Below, one piece after another: positions 35,300-45,998 of a DNA stretch of 64,000 bases (the stretch's first letter is position 1; every line of letters starts with the position of its first letter). Position numbers and translations under genes: made by a program. Source of the stretch: Heliocidaris erythrogramma. Lineage: Eukaryota; Echinodermata; Echinoidea; Camarodonta; Echinometridae. Under the pieces are notes generated by a model. It saw nothing but the letters and a program-made list of their open reading frames with translations, made no database searches and was not told the origin of the DNA. The DNA lies in NCBI GenBank assembly GCA_025617745.1, contig CM046856.1, forward strand, positions 39,802,888-39,866,887, in the 5' to 3' direction.

Positions 35300-36679
35300 A
35301 AAAACAAGTACATCACTTTGACAAGCCTCATGAAGTTGCCTGCTTTAGTGCATGTTGCAGATATAGTTAAATTTCTTTAAAACTGATGTGAATCATTCGG
35401 GTCATTTTCATGATGCAAACTTTTAATCAGGTCTGGTTCATTAAGTTTTCTTTGCTTAGACCTGCTCTACTTTGTTGTATGTTGTTGCGGTAGTCTAAGC
35501 ATTATATTCCATGCATTATAGTATAGTTGTTAGATCACTAAAACCTGCCAAAAAGAACTTACGATGTGTTATTATTTAACATTTGGTGGTAGTACTGAGC
35601 TGTTAGTTTTTGTCTTTTTTATGGCGAATGTTTTTTTTTTTAAGAAAAAAGTAAAGATATGGCTCACTTCACAAGGGTGTCATGTCCGTTACGCTAACGT
35701 ATTAATACTATCTGAGAAATAGGCTATAAAGGATAAAACACCATAGAAACTAATAATTTGTTCTGTTTGGTATGGAGGGTGGTGTTAACTAAAAAATCAT
35801 AAATTGTAGCTAGCTGGTGCAGAAGCAAGTTTGCTTAATTTGAAAAAACCAACCCTTCTATTAACATGTACAGAAATATATGAAATACATGTAGTACAGA
35901 ATACCAGTTATGATGTGCGTCCCTATCTATCAGCCGTAATACATGTATATGAACAACAAAATATCTGCCATATCTCATAATAAAACAAATATTTTCGTTC
36001 ACAAAAATTGGATGAAACTGTCGTGTCTGTTACGCAACATTCAGAGCTATAAAAAAGGAATGCAATGTAAAACAGTTCTCAAACATGAATTTATGTTTTA
36101 ATTAATACCCAAACCAGGTTCATTCTATCTCAAAACTCAGTGTTGTTCATAATAAAAAGTAGGTTAAAAATCCATTTCATGTCATGTCCGTTACGCTCAC
36201 AACGAGTGACTTTTCTCCACAACCGTTAAATAAATTCTGTGAAATTTCATGAGTATATCCCTGATCGTCAAATTTCGCCGACAGATGGCGTTTGTATTGC
36301 AAACCACGCATGCACAGTGCTGGCAATATCCTGATTGGGTCGACAAATATACGCAGGTATTACAAAAATCCTCGAGTTTGAGTATAAATTAACCGACATG
36401 TTTGAAAAGATACCATGATTTATTGAGACGATTGGTTGCATTTTCAAAATTTGAGTGGTTTATGTCATGCGATCCAAAAATTAAGCATTTTAGCACTCAT
36501 TTTATTCATAAGCCGTAGTATTTCAATACGGACCGGAAGTGAAGTTGACAAAGATGGGGACCATTTCCATGCATAATATTGCCCTCTACGTCAAAAATTG
36601 CATATTTGAGGTAGCGAGAATTGTATCCCCCGGCACAATGCCGGAGGATACTTTGGATTCAGCAGTGTTACGCTGCCGC
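35300..36679. other. No gene recognised
   Basis: AT-rich DNA carrying three of the GTCATGTCCGTTACG-type sites. From 36,230 onward it changes character (CAGATGGCGTTTG, ACCGGAAGTGAAG) and leads into the tandem repeat. Confidence 0.4.
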
Positions 36680-37310
36680 CGCGTCACATTCTTATGTGCG
36701 CTCTAGCGGTCACATTTCTCAACGGATTTTTTTCAAACTTTGTATGGAGGTTTATCTTGGTATGATCTACAGACCTATAATATCTGGTGATGCTGCCCCC
36801 AGTGTTCCGTCATTTATAGGGTAAAAGGCCATATATTTGGGGGATAGTTTGTGTGCGCTCTAGCAGTCACATTTCTCAACGGATTTTGTTCAAATTTTGC
36901 ATGAAGGTGTCTCTTGGAGTAATCTACACATCTTTACTTTTCGGTGATGCTGCCCTCATTGCTCCATCCTTTAGAGTGTTAAAGGGCATTTGTCCATGCC
37001 GTGTACTCTTCTGCATTTCTTGACGGATTTTGTTCAAATTTTGCATGAAGCTGTCTCTTGGTGTAATCTAATAACCTATAGTTTTGGGTGATGCTGCCAC
37101 CAGTGTCCCATCTTTTATAGGGTCAAAGGTCATACTTTGGAGAATGGCGTGAGTGCACTCTGCAGGCCACATTTCTTGATGGATTTCTTTCAAATTTTGC
37201 ATGGAGATGTAACTTGGTATAATCTACACATCTTTCCTTATTGGTGATCCTGCCCTCATTGTTTCATCCTTTATAGGGTCAAAGGTAATTTGTCCATTTC
37301 TTGCACTCTT
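36680..37310. repeat. Tandem repeat, four units of about 150 bp
   Basis: Each unit contains a CACATTTCTCAACGGATTTT-type phrase (starts 36,711; 36,868; 37,012; 37,168), then TTCAAATTTTGCATG, GGTGATGCTGCC and a TTTATAGGGTCAAAGG-like end. Spacing is 157, 144 and 156 bp. Diverged, non-coding; a common style of repeat in marine invertebrates. Confidence 0.85.
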
Positions 37311-37579
37311 AATAAATAAGAACTAGGTCCACTTGCTTTTTGAATTACCTCTGTGAGTTAGATGGGTATCCAATCAAGCAGTGAACAGAGTCTGCACTAG
37401 GAAGAACAAAGCAATTATTAGATCCAGTTCTGATCACAGTCCTCTATCTCCCCCCAAGTCTTTGATGCGAAGAAAGACCATGATGCATGTCAAAGATAAC
37501 AGGAACAAAAGCCAGTAACAGTGTCCAAAGAATAGGTAACACGGGTAAAACTTGGAGGAACGTAGAAGAATATCAAACG

Positions 37580-38612
37580 TGAAAAAGAACTCCAAAATGT
37601 AGAACACCAGAAAAATGTAATCCTTAAAAGCTAAAGCAACATGTCATAGTCCACATGTCGTGCAGGCTTGCTGGTCCGACGGAGAGAGCGTCTGGGTGAC
37701 GGAGCAAAGGAGGGTGCTGGATCCACTGCATCAGTTGTGGGATCCGGTGCCTGCGGAGGATGATGCAGCAAGTCAGCGGAAGCTGAAGGGGGGGGGGGGG
37801 GGGGGGGGGGGGGTTATGAGCCAGAGAAGATGACTGTACACTAGTGAGAGGGGAATGTACGTCGGGACCATCAGGGTCATCTAGCATGGGTGACGGAGGG
37901 TCATCTATGACACGTCGGGAGTGCTGCCGGGGGGCACAGAATAGACGAAGGGGCAGATCGACGTGAAGCGTGAACGTCATCCTCCATTGTCTTTGGTGGT
38001 AAGGGCTGATGGACAGGGACGTACTTGCTCAGAAATTTCATATTTCTCAGGGTGACCCGTCCGGAGCCGTCTACGCGAACCATATACTGGTCATACTGCC
38101 AAACCTCTACCACGATTCCAGTCTTGCCACATTTCAGAGGGTGTGGGCCCGTTTGATTCTGGATGCAGACGTCCCCAATAACAGGGAGGAAGGCGTCTGG
38201 TGTGTTCCGACCAATGTTCTGCCCCCTTCATATGACGGTTCCAAAGGGCCTCTTCCCTAGCTTTCAGGGTCTCACGCCAGGTATCGTGCGGCTTGTATTT
38301 ACCAGGAGCAATTGGGATGAAGTCCTGGATGGGGCGGTCAAAGACACACAAGGCCGGAGAGAGCTTGGTGTCCCTGTCAGGGGTGTTACGACACTGAAGC
38401 ATAGCACGTTGGAAGGTTTCTGTGTCCAGGGAAGCGGTGGGCCCTGTGTTGCTCATGATGAGACGCTTGATGGTTTTGACAGCAACTTCAGCTCTGCAGT
38501 TGCTGTGGGGGTAAGCAACAGATGTATGCCCCAGTCCATAAGGAAACGTGTAGCTATTGCTGTGAATCCGGGCCATGTGATCAGTCCATCTGCCCCCTGT
38601 GTGGACCTCAAA
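37580..38612 (-). pseudogene. Gypsy-type integrase C-terminal fragment
   Basis: The minus-strand frame includes AYPHSNCRAEVAVKTIKRL, where the normal catalytic Glu is kept in RAEVAV. MLQCRNTPDRDTKLSPA and then, in a second frame, VEVWQYDQYMVRVDGSGR follow, the end of the integrase. A third frame adds a Pro-rich tail distorted by a long G-run at 37,790-37,813. Two frameshifts. The upstream integrase is missing because the foldback element begins near 38,613. It is a different lineage from the gypsy element at 21,100. Confidence 0.75.
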
Positions 38613-38619
38613 TAATGTT

Positions 38620-40092
38620 AATGGGTTGCGGGAGCAGAATGGGAGCGGGAACGGGCACACCCTTTCGAGACAAGTCCCCCGGTTATCTTGAATGGACGCG
38701 AGAAGTTCAATGATCGCGCCACTTCGAGACAACGGGGGGGGGGGGGGGGGGGGGGGGGGCTTTCCTCGAATGGTTGTGTTGAGTAGACTTTTGTAACAGA
38801 CGTTTTAGAAATTTTTTGAAAAATGTACTCTTGCTGGTTTTTTCGTTTTTCTTTTGTCTAAGATGTAGAAAATATAACCGGCAGTGGCGGCACCAGGATG
38901 TTTAAAGTGGGGGGGGGGGGGCCAATGGGGGGCAAAAGTTTATGTTGGGGGGGGGGGGGGGCAAGGGTGGACAAACAAATTGTCCACCCTTTTATTTTAA
39001 ATTTTTACACTCCGAAAATTATTTGGGGGGGGGAATGCCCCCCCCCCCATGACGCCCCCCCACCCCGGTGCCGCCACTGATAACCGGGGGTTGTCAAATG
39101 AATGTATGAGGTGGCATGAATTCATAATGGAATATTCATTTAAAATTCAAAGGTCTTGTCGGGCAGACAGTCCAGAATAGAATGTTAATTCACTGCGGGG
39201 TATTTTTTTTTAGGGGGGCACAAGATGGCCATGCCCCACCCCTTATTGGTGGGTGAGTAAGAAAATAGGAAGATGAGTGAGGAAGATGAAACAATATTCC
39301 TGGGAAAATGTAAATAGGGGTCAATTTTCGCAGACTCTAGTGGTTTCCTCCCCGGGCATAGGTGGGAGGGGGGGGGGGGGTTAATTTCCTAAATTGCCTG
39401 GATAGGGGGTCCAATATCTCAGAAAATTCCCCGGGATAGTGGGGGGGGGGGGGGGGGGGGTAAAACAAATTCCAACTTCTCCGGTTGTATGGGGAGTTGG
39501 GGGCCGGGTACAAACGACCTTTTGATATGAGTTTTGATTTTTGATAGTGGGTATTGATAGAATGATAGTGGCATTAAAAGGTGTTTCTAACTTTGGAAAG
39601 ATGATAAACACACCTTGGCTTATGTCAGCACATGTCTGTAAAAGACAATTTCACAATATTTAACAGGTCACGCCAAAAAAATAAAAATAAATAAATAAAA
39701 AATCCTAGCTACGCAACTTGCCCTTTCTTTCCCGTGTGTTTTAATGCATAATTATTCAATTCTCCTATTTATTTTGCACGAATAATGATTTCCTTGTGAA
39801 AAGCATTTTATAGATACTGTTTTATTATATTTTATACAGCTTAGACAAAAGAAAAAGAAAAAAACCAGCAAGAGTAAATTTTTCAAAAATTTCTAAAACG
39901 TCTGTTACAAAAGTCTACTCAACACACCCATTCGAGGAAAGCCCCCAACGGCCCCCCCCCCCCGGTTGTCTCGAAGTGGCGCGTTCATTGAACTTCTCGC
40001 TGGGAACGCGTCCATTCGAGATAACCGGGGGGCTTGTCTCGAAAGGGTGTGCCCGTCCCCGCTCCCATCCCGCTCCCGCAACCCACCCATTC
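38620..40092. mobile_element. Foldback element with roughly 250-bp arms
   Basis: The left arm (38,620-38,862) starts AATGGGTTGCGGGAGC and the right arm (39,840-40,092) is its complement ending GCTCCCGCAACCCACCCATT. Both contain CTTTCGAGACAAG and TTGAGTAGACTTTTGTAACA. The middle (38,863-39,839) carries a hAT MITE, several G-runs and unrecognised DNA. No transposase. It abuts the end of the integrase fragment, so it likely inserted there. Confidence 0.75.
38882..39079. mobile_element. hAT MITE, 198 bp, perfect 8-bp duplication
   Basis: The ends CAGTGGCGGCACCAGG and CCGGTGCCGCCACTG are inverted. ATAACCGG is duplicated exactly at 38,874-38,881 and 39,080-39,087. The interior is dominated by G-runs. 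Nested in the foldback element, just inside its left arm. Confidence 0.9.
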
Positions 40093-40843
40093 GAGAGAAG
40101 CCCAATGAGACAATGAGGTAATGAGATGGTGAGAGGAAAGGATAAGAGTAGAAATAGATGAGATAGGAAAGAGAGTGAGCACTGGCTTTGGAAGACTAAC
40201 AGAGAAAGAGAAGGGGTGAAAGGAGGGATACAAAGAAAGAAGGGTGAGGCATGGTGACAAGCGAAGTAATGGTAGAGAGAGAGAGAGAGAGAGGGAAGGT
40301 GTAAGTGGAAGATAAAAATACATTGACAAATAATATTTTCAAAATTACATTATATATATACATAGAAATTTCTACTTAGATATTCCATGGGTAATTTGCG
40401 AGAAATTTGAGTTTGAATATAGAAAATTAATGGGTAGCTCAAGATACCAACTAGTTTGTGTAAACAATTTACGTGAGATTAACATAAGGAAAGAATGAGT
40501 ATAGAGAAAGAGAAGCAAGAGAGGAGATACAAAGATATAATCCAAGAAGATCTAAATTCAAGAACTGTAGAAGAGCGAGAGAAAGAGAGGGGTGGAGGAA
40601 GAAAGGAGTAGTGGATATTATTGCACAGTACATAAATAGTAATCATTCAGAAATTAATAATTGCATAGAATCAATGAAATTGCATAATAAATAAAGAACA
40701 GATAATACACCGAATGGGAACGAGGCAATAAAAAGCAATGAGCAGGTATGTCCTAAAGATTAAATAAATTGACCAATGAAACTAACAAAACTTCAAGGAG
40801 GTCAGTTCTAACTAATAATAACCGCTTAATAAATGAAGTTCAC
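40093..40843. other. Purine-rich spacer next to the LINE 3' end
   Basis: GA-rich low-complexity DNA including a (GA)n run near 40,276-40,294. The LINE 3' UTR may extend into it; no gene. Confidence 0.4.
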
Positions 40844-42612
40844 CTAATTCTCATTAAGTAAGTCTATAAGGTAAGGTAGGGGGCTATTTCGGAATCGGAT
40901 GGTCTTACATTTGAATTGGTCAAACCTCGGTATTTTCCTTAGAGAAATATCTAGCCATTTAGGAGGAGGGGGCCAGTTTTTGCACTTTGGGTTGGTTGTT
41001 CGAGATTTTGCATATTTTAGGGCAAGGCTTTTCCTTCTAGATTCCAAAGTTTCCAGATTGATAGTTTGGCAAGCTTCTTGATATGATGAGTAATTACGTC
41101 CTAGTATTATTTTGCAGACCCTTTTTTGTACTCTTTCAAGGTCTGTGATTTGTTGTTTGGTTAGGGCTCCGTTAAAGACTGGTGTGCAATATTCTAGTAA
41201 GGGACGGATGTATCCAACAAAGACAGTTTTCAGGTCTTCAACAGGCATACCAAACTGTTTGAGCAGTCTGAACATATATAAGTTTCTGTTACACTTCTTG
41301 AGAATTTCACCTACATGGTTATCCCATTTCAGGTTTGACTGTATTATTACTCCCAGTATCTTAGCCGAGGAGACGAAAGCTAGAACAGATTCACCAATAT
41401 GTAGGTCATTACCAATAGGTGGTGTTTTCATGAAGGTTACATTCATACCAAAGCATTTGGAGGGATTCAGATTCATATGATTATTGACTGACCAGTTTTG
41501 TAGTTCATCAAGACATTCTTGCATTTTGGGAGGTGATGAAGTTATTCTGCACTCAGCTAGAGTTAGGTCATCAACGTATTTGAAATATGGGATAGTGGAA
41601 GGATTACATGCATCGATGATCATAATCAAAAATAGCAAGGGACCTAGATTTGTACCCTGTGGTACTCCAGCATTGTTATTCATAGCTTCGGATATTTTAC
41701 CCTGATACCTAACACACTGTCGACGGCCTTCTAGGAAACTAACAATCCACTGAATTAGACACGGTCGTACATCAAGATCGATCATTTTGCGGATAAGGAT
41801 ATTATGATCAAGCCTTCAAAGGCTTTACTGAAATCTGTACACATAATGGTGAATATCGATTTATTCTTTTCTGCGTTTTCAAAAAGACAATGCAGTAACT
41901 GGGTTGTGGAGAGTCCAGACCTATTGCCAAACTGACGTGAGTCAATATGTTTTTCGATATCTTCCAAAATCCATTTTGCCACAAAGTATTCAGCAATTTT
42001 AGCAAAGTTACTTGTGAGAGCGATAGGGCGAATGTTGTCTATAGACGCAGGCAGTGCTTTAGGTATTGGGGTAATCTCAGATAGTTTCCATTGATCTGGC
42101 ACAACCCCAAGCTGGAAAGATGTGTTAAGAATATCAGTCAACGGCACATACATTTCAAGAGCAAATTCCTTTACCACTCTAACAGGTATATCATCATTAA
42201 TTCCTGCTTTAGATGCCTTTAACTGTTTAAGCTTAGAAAGTACTTCCCATGGTTGGACCATAGGGCACTGACTTGGAGATGGTAAGTATGCATGAAGGGA
42301 ACCTCTGTCCAAAGGATGAAGATCAGCTGCTACGGAGATGAGATGCTCGTTCATAGCAGCAGCTGCTACTTGATAGAGTGAAGGGTCATTGTCATCAATA
42401 CCAGGGATGGCAATTGATGTAGGTGTATCATCTTGATGGGTAAGAATTTTAATTTGGCGATACCACCCCGCTGGATTTCTTTTTTCAGGTTACGAACGCG
42501 CGTATTGTAGTATTGTTGCTTAGCATTGCGAATGGAACGAATGACTTCATGTGATTTTATCATTTCTAGCGAAAGATTCCTGCCTTCTGATAATTGCTGA
42601 TTTTATAGCTGG
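40844..42612 (-). pseudogene. LINE reverse transcriptase (Jockey/CR1-like), 3' part
   Basis: Minus-strand frames in order: RNAKQQYYNTRV (42,520), IRPIALTSNFAKIAE and MCTDFSKAF (about 41,830-42,060), GVPQGTNLGPLLFL (41,660), the catalytic YVDD box in YFKYVDDLTL (41,575), the thumb KCFGMNV and KILGVIIQSNLKWDNHV, and the C-terminal RPLLEYCTPVFNG. Frameshifts lie near 41,785, 42,360 and 42,560. This enzyme would copy the LINE RNA at the target site. The gene stops at 42,612 where a DNA transposon begins and resumes in frame at 52,307. Confidence 0.88.
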
Positions 42613-42759
42613 GGTCATCCGGCTTTTGCTAAACAGTCGGTAACGTCGCGTCGCGTTGGTAGAAATTTTCGAACATTTTTCAGGAAGGTATCTTCAAGGG
42701 GACAAATTGAAAAAGAGTCCATCTCAGTATGATTTTTCCCGTTTTCAGGCTAAAAACGA

Positions 42760-43560
42760 CAAACAAGGGAATAAAGAAAACAAAAGAAGGATAATGCAAA
42801 GAAAAACATGAACTATAAAGAGAGAATAGAAGGGTAGGAAGGATGGAAGAAAATATGATGAAAGGAAACAAAGAATACAACAAAAGGAAAGTTGGAAAGT
42901 AAAAATAAGTGGATAAAAACAAAGAATAACATAATTAAAAGAAAGATAGAGACATAAATGAGAGAAGGATAACGTTATTAAGATTAACATAAGGAAAGAT
43001 AGAAGAGAAGATGATAATTTTAATAAAGGAATAACATAACGAAAGAAAAGATGAAAGGAAAACAAAATGATAGGATAAAAGCAAAGAATGTTTTAAAGAA
43101 ACTAAGTAAAGATGGGAAGCAGAAAATGATTTTAAAAAGAATAATATGAAAGATAGAGAAATGATAGGATAAAAAAAGTTTAACTTATATAAAGAAAGAC
43201 AGAGAGAGAAATGATAGAAGGATAAAGATTAACGTGAGGAAGGCGGGGGAGAAAATGGTAACAGGAAACAAAGAATATCATAACGAGAGGAAGGATGGAA
43301 AGATAATTGATAGAAGGATAAAAGCAAGAAATGACAAAGCGAGAAATAGAGAGAAAAATGATAAAAAGATAAATATAAACATGAAGAAAGGTGGAAGAGA
43401 AGATGATAGAAGGAACAAAGAATAACAAAGTGAAGATGGAAAGCAATAAAAAAAAAGAGGATAAAAAGAATAAATATAAACAGTAACATTATGAAAGATG
43501 GAAAACAAAATGATAAAAGCAATAAAAGAATAACGTAATGAAAGGAAAGGTGCATGGAAA
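42760..43560. repeat. Purine-rich arm of the foldback element
   Basis: About 800 bp of diverged GAAAGGAAAACAAAATGATA-like units, almost all A and G on the plus strand. It is the inverted partner of 50,690-51,490. Open frames on the opposite strand (Phe/Leu/Ser-rich) are composition artefacts. Confidence 0.85.
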
Positions 43561-44137
43561 GAAAAAATTAATAAAAGGATTAAAAACTGAATTAGTAATT
43601 ACGCGATGCGTAATATATGTCCCCGCCAGAAGTGTAGATCTGTGGAATGGCTGTTAATTTATGTAATTTCTGATAGAACCTTGAAGATAAATGTGAGAAA
43701 TGAATTATCAAATTAATGTTTTATGATTATAAATGCTATTTCTGTTGATTTTGAATAGATTACAATAAATTTGCATAATTAATGAATTTCAAAATTCTGT
43801 GTAGAGGTTTGACAGCCCCTACCCAGCCCTATCAGATAAAACAATCAGATTCAAAATACGGTGTGAAATAGGCTTTTGCTAAACAGTCGGGTAACGTCGC
43901 GTCGCGTTGGTAAAAATTTTCGAACATTTTTCAGGAAGGTGTCTTCAAGGGGACAAATTGAAAAAGAGTCTATCTCAGTATGATTTTTCCCGTTTTCAGG
44001 CTAAAAACGACAAACAAGGGAATAAAGAAAACAATAGAAGGATAATGCAAAAAAAACACGAACTATAAAGAGAGAATAGAAGGGTAGGAAGGATGGAAGA
44101 AAATATGATTAAAGGAAACAAAGAATACAACAAAAGG

Positions 44138-44186
44138 TCCGTCCGTCCGTCCGTCCGTCCGTGTGTTGTCCGTCCGTCCGTGTGTG
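44138..44186. repeat. (CCGT)n microsatellite
   Basis: Run of CCGT units with a TGTG interruption. A complementary ACGG run occurs at about 51,825-51,865 in the other half of the foldback element. Confidence 0.85.
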
Positions 44187-45998
44187 CTCAAAAAGTTAGA
44201 AAATGCTACTTCTCCGTCATTTCCTGGCTGATTTTGATTCCGATTGTTTTATCTGATAGGGCTGAGTGGGGGCTTCCAAACTTCTACACAAAATCATGAA
44301 ATTCATCAATTATGCAAATTTATGCAAATTTATTCAAAATCGACGAAAAATGCTACTTCTCCTCTATTTCACACCGTATTTTGAATCTGATTGTTTTATC
44401 TGATAGGGCTGGGTAGGGGCGGTCAAACCTCTACACAGAATTTTGAAATTCATTAATTATGCAAATTTATTGCAATTTATTCTAAATCAACAGAAAATCT
44501 ATTAATATAATACACTAAGGATTTGGGGCTCTTTTTTTTTGGTTCAAATAGGCTCCTCCCCTGGCCCTTTCGGTCCCCGTCTTTTGGTACCCACGGGTGG
44601 GGAATGGTTCTTAGAGTGGTGGGAGGCACTTCTTAAGGGCTGACGTCCCGTCCATATTTCATAAATTCATTTTTAAACATTGAATTTCCGGAGGGAGTAT
44701 AATTAGAACAGCCTGACGTGTAAGGCCATATCCGCATGCATGGATGGCTTCAATATACAGTATATATACGTCGCAACAACACACGTGTACAGGTACATGT
44801 ACTATGTTTCACGCATAGAACTCCATCATATGAAGCTTCATGGTCACAGACGTTCGCCGTTCATTGAGGCCGGTACGGTATAGTCTGCAAGCACAGACCC
44901 TAATTTGACACTGTAAGAATAAGATCCGCAGGGGGGGGGGGGGGGGGGGGGGGGGGGGGATCCAATAGTTCGGTAATGTGTTCCAAATTAGGTTAAATTT
45001 CTTTTACGGTTCCTTTTTGGCTAAAAAGAAGTCTTATGATGATGATGTAGGCCTAATAAATAGGATGTAAAATACCAAGCAAGATATAAAAGCGCCGTTA
45101 TGGGTATAAAAATAGGGGTTTCAAAATCTCCCCCTACTTCAATCTGCTTTTAAATTTAGCAAGTGATTTACGTGGATAATGTACAGGTCTCAATGACCGC
45201 CGGGGGGGGGGGGGGGGGCGGTCGTCGAGATCGGGTGGATCGATTCAGGTATGTCATTACTTTCTCGGTTTTTGTTTTATTTGGTTTGTTGTTTTTTTTT
45301 TGGGGGGGGGGGGATGTCTCATTGAGGCCGGTAGGGTACATCATCCACGTGAAAAATCGAAAACGGATAAAAAGTTTACGTTTTCAGCATTTGCGCGTTT
45401 AGGGTATCAAAATCAGAGACTGATGCAGGGACTGATAAGAAGAAGATCCGCGGAAAGAGGGGGGGGGGGGGGAAGTTCGGTAATGTGTTCCAAATTAGGT
45501 TAAATTTCTTCCACGGTTCATTTTTGGCTAAAAATAAGTCTTATGATGATGATGTAGGCCTAAATAAGATATAAAATACGGTTGCCACGGTCCCCAGCAA
45601 CCAAACCAACCAAAATTTCCTTCGAAAATATTTCCACTATGATATGATACGTATAGAATATTACTCCCGTCTCCCCTCTCGCTGGGGTCACGGGAGGGTA
45701 TAGTAGGGAAAAGTCAATCCGTCGGTCCTCCCAAGACCCATATAAGGGGGCCATAATCCCACTAAAAAGAAAATGGAAATCCCCCCCCCCCCCCCCACCT
45801 CATTTCTGCATCCTTTACAAGGGACGTACCGCTAATTATGCACGTTATGTTTTCATGGCCTTAATTTCTCTGAGTATTAAAACCACAGAAATATGGCAAG
45901 ATCAAATCGCTCCCTCTTTGTCTATGCATGGATATTCTACTTAAACATGTATAGACAAAGATGAAAATGCATTTTCTTCAGAACTCATGCAAGCTTTG

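Larger units (their letters stand above)
33018..36196. repeat. Dispersed GTCATGTCCGTTACG motif
   Basis: Near-identical copies are at 33,018-33,031 (+), 33,169-33,184 (-), 35,677-35,694 (+) and 36,179-36,196 (+), with a variant at 36,019-36,035 and a weaker one at 30,190-30,205. Most extend to TGTCATGTCCGTTACGC. They flank the DDE pseudogene and are absent from it. This is the layout of subterminal transposase-binding repeats, by inference. Confidence 0.6.

Noticed and set aside
43180-43555. Phe/Leu/Ser-rich open frames that look like membrane proteins (also 50,664-51,573)
   Set aside because: They are pyrimidine-tract translations in three overlapping frames within inverted arms; no codon constraint.
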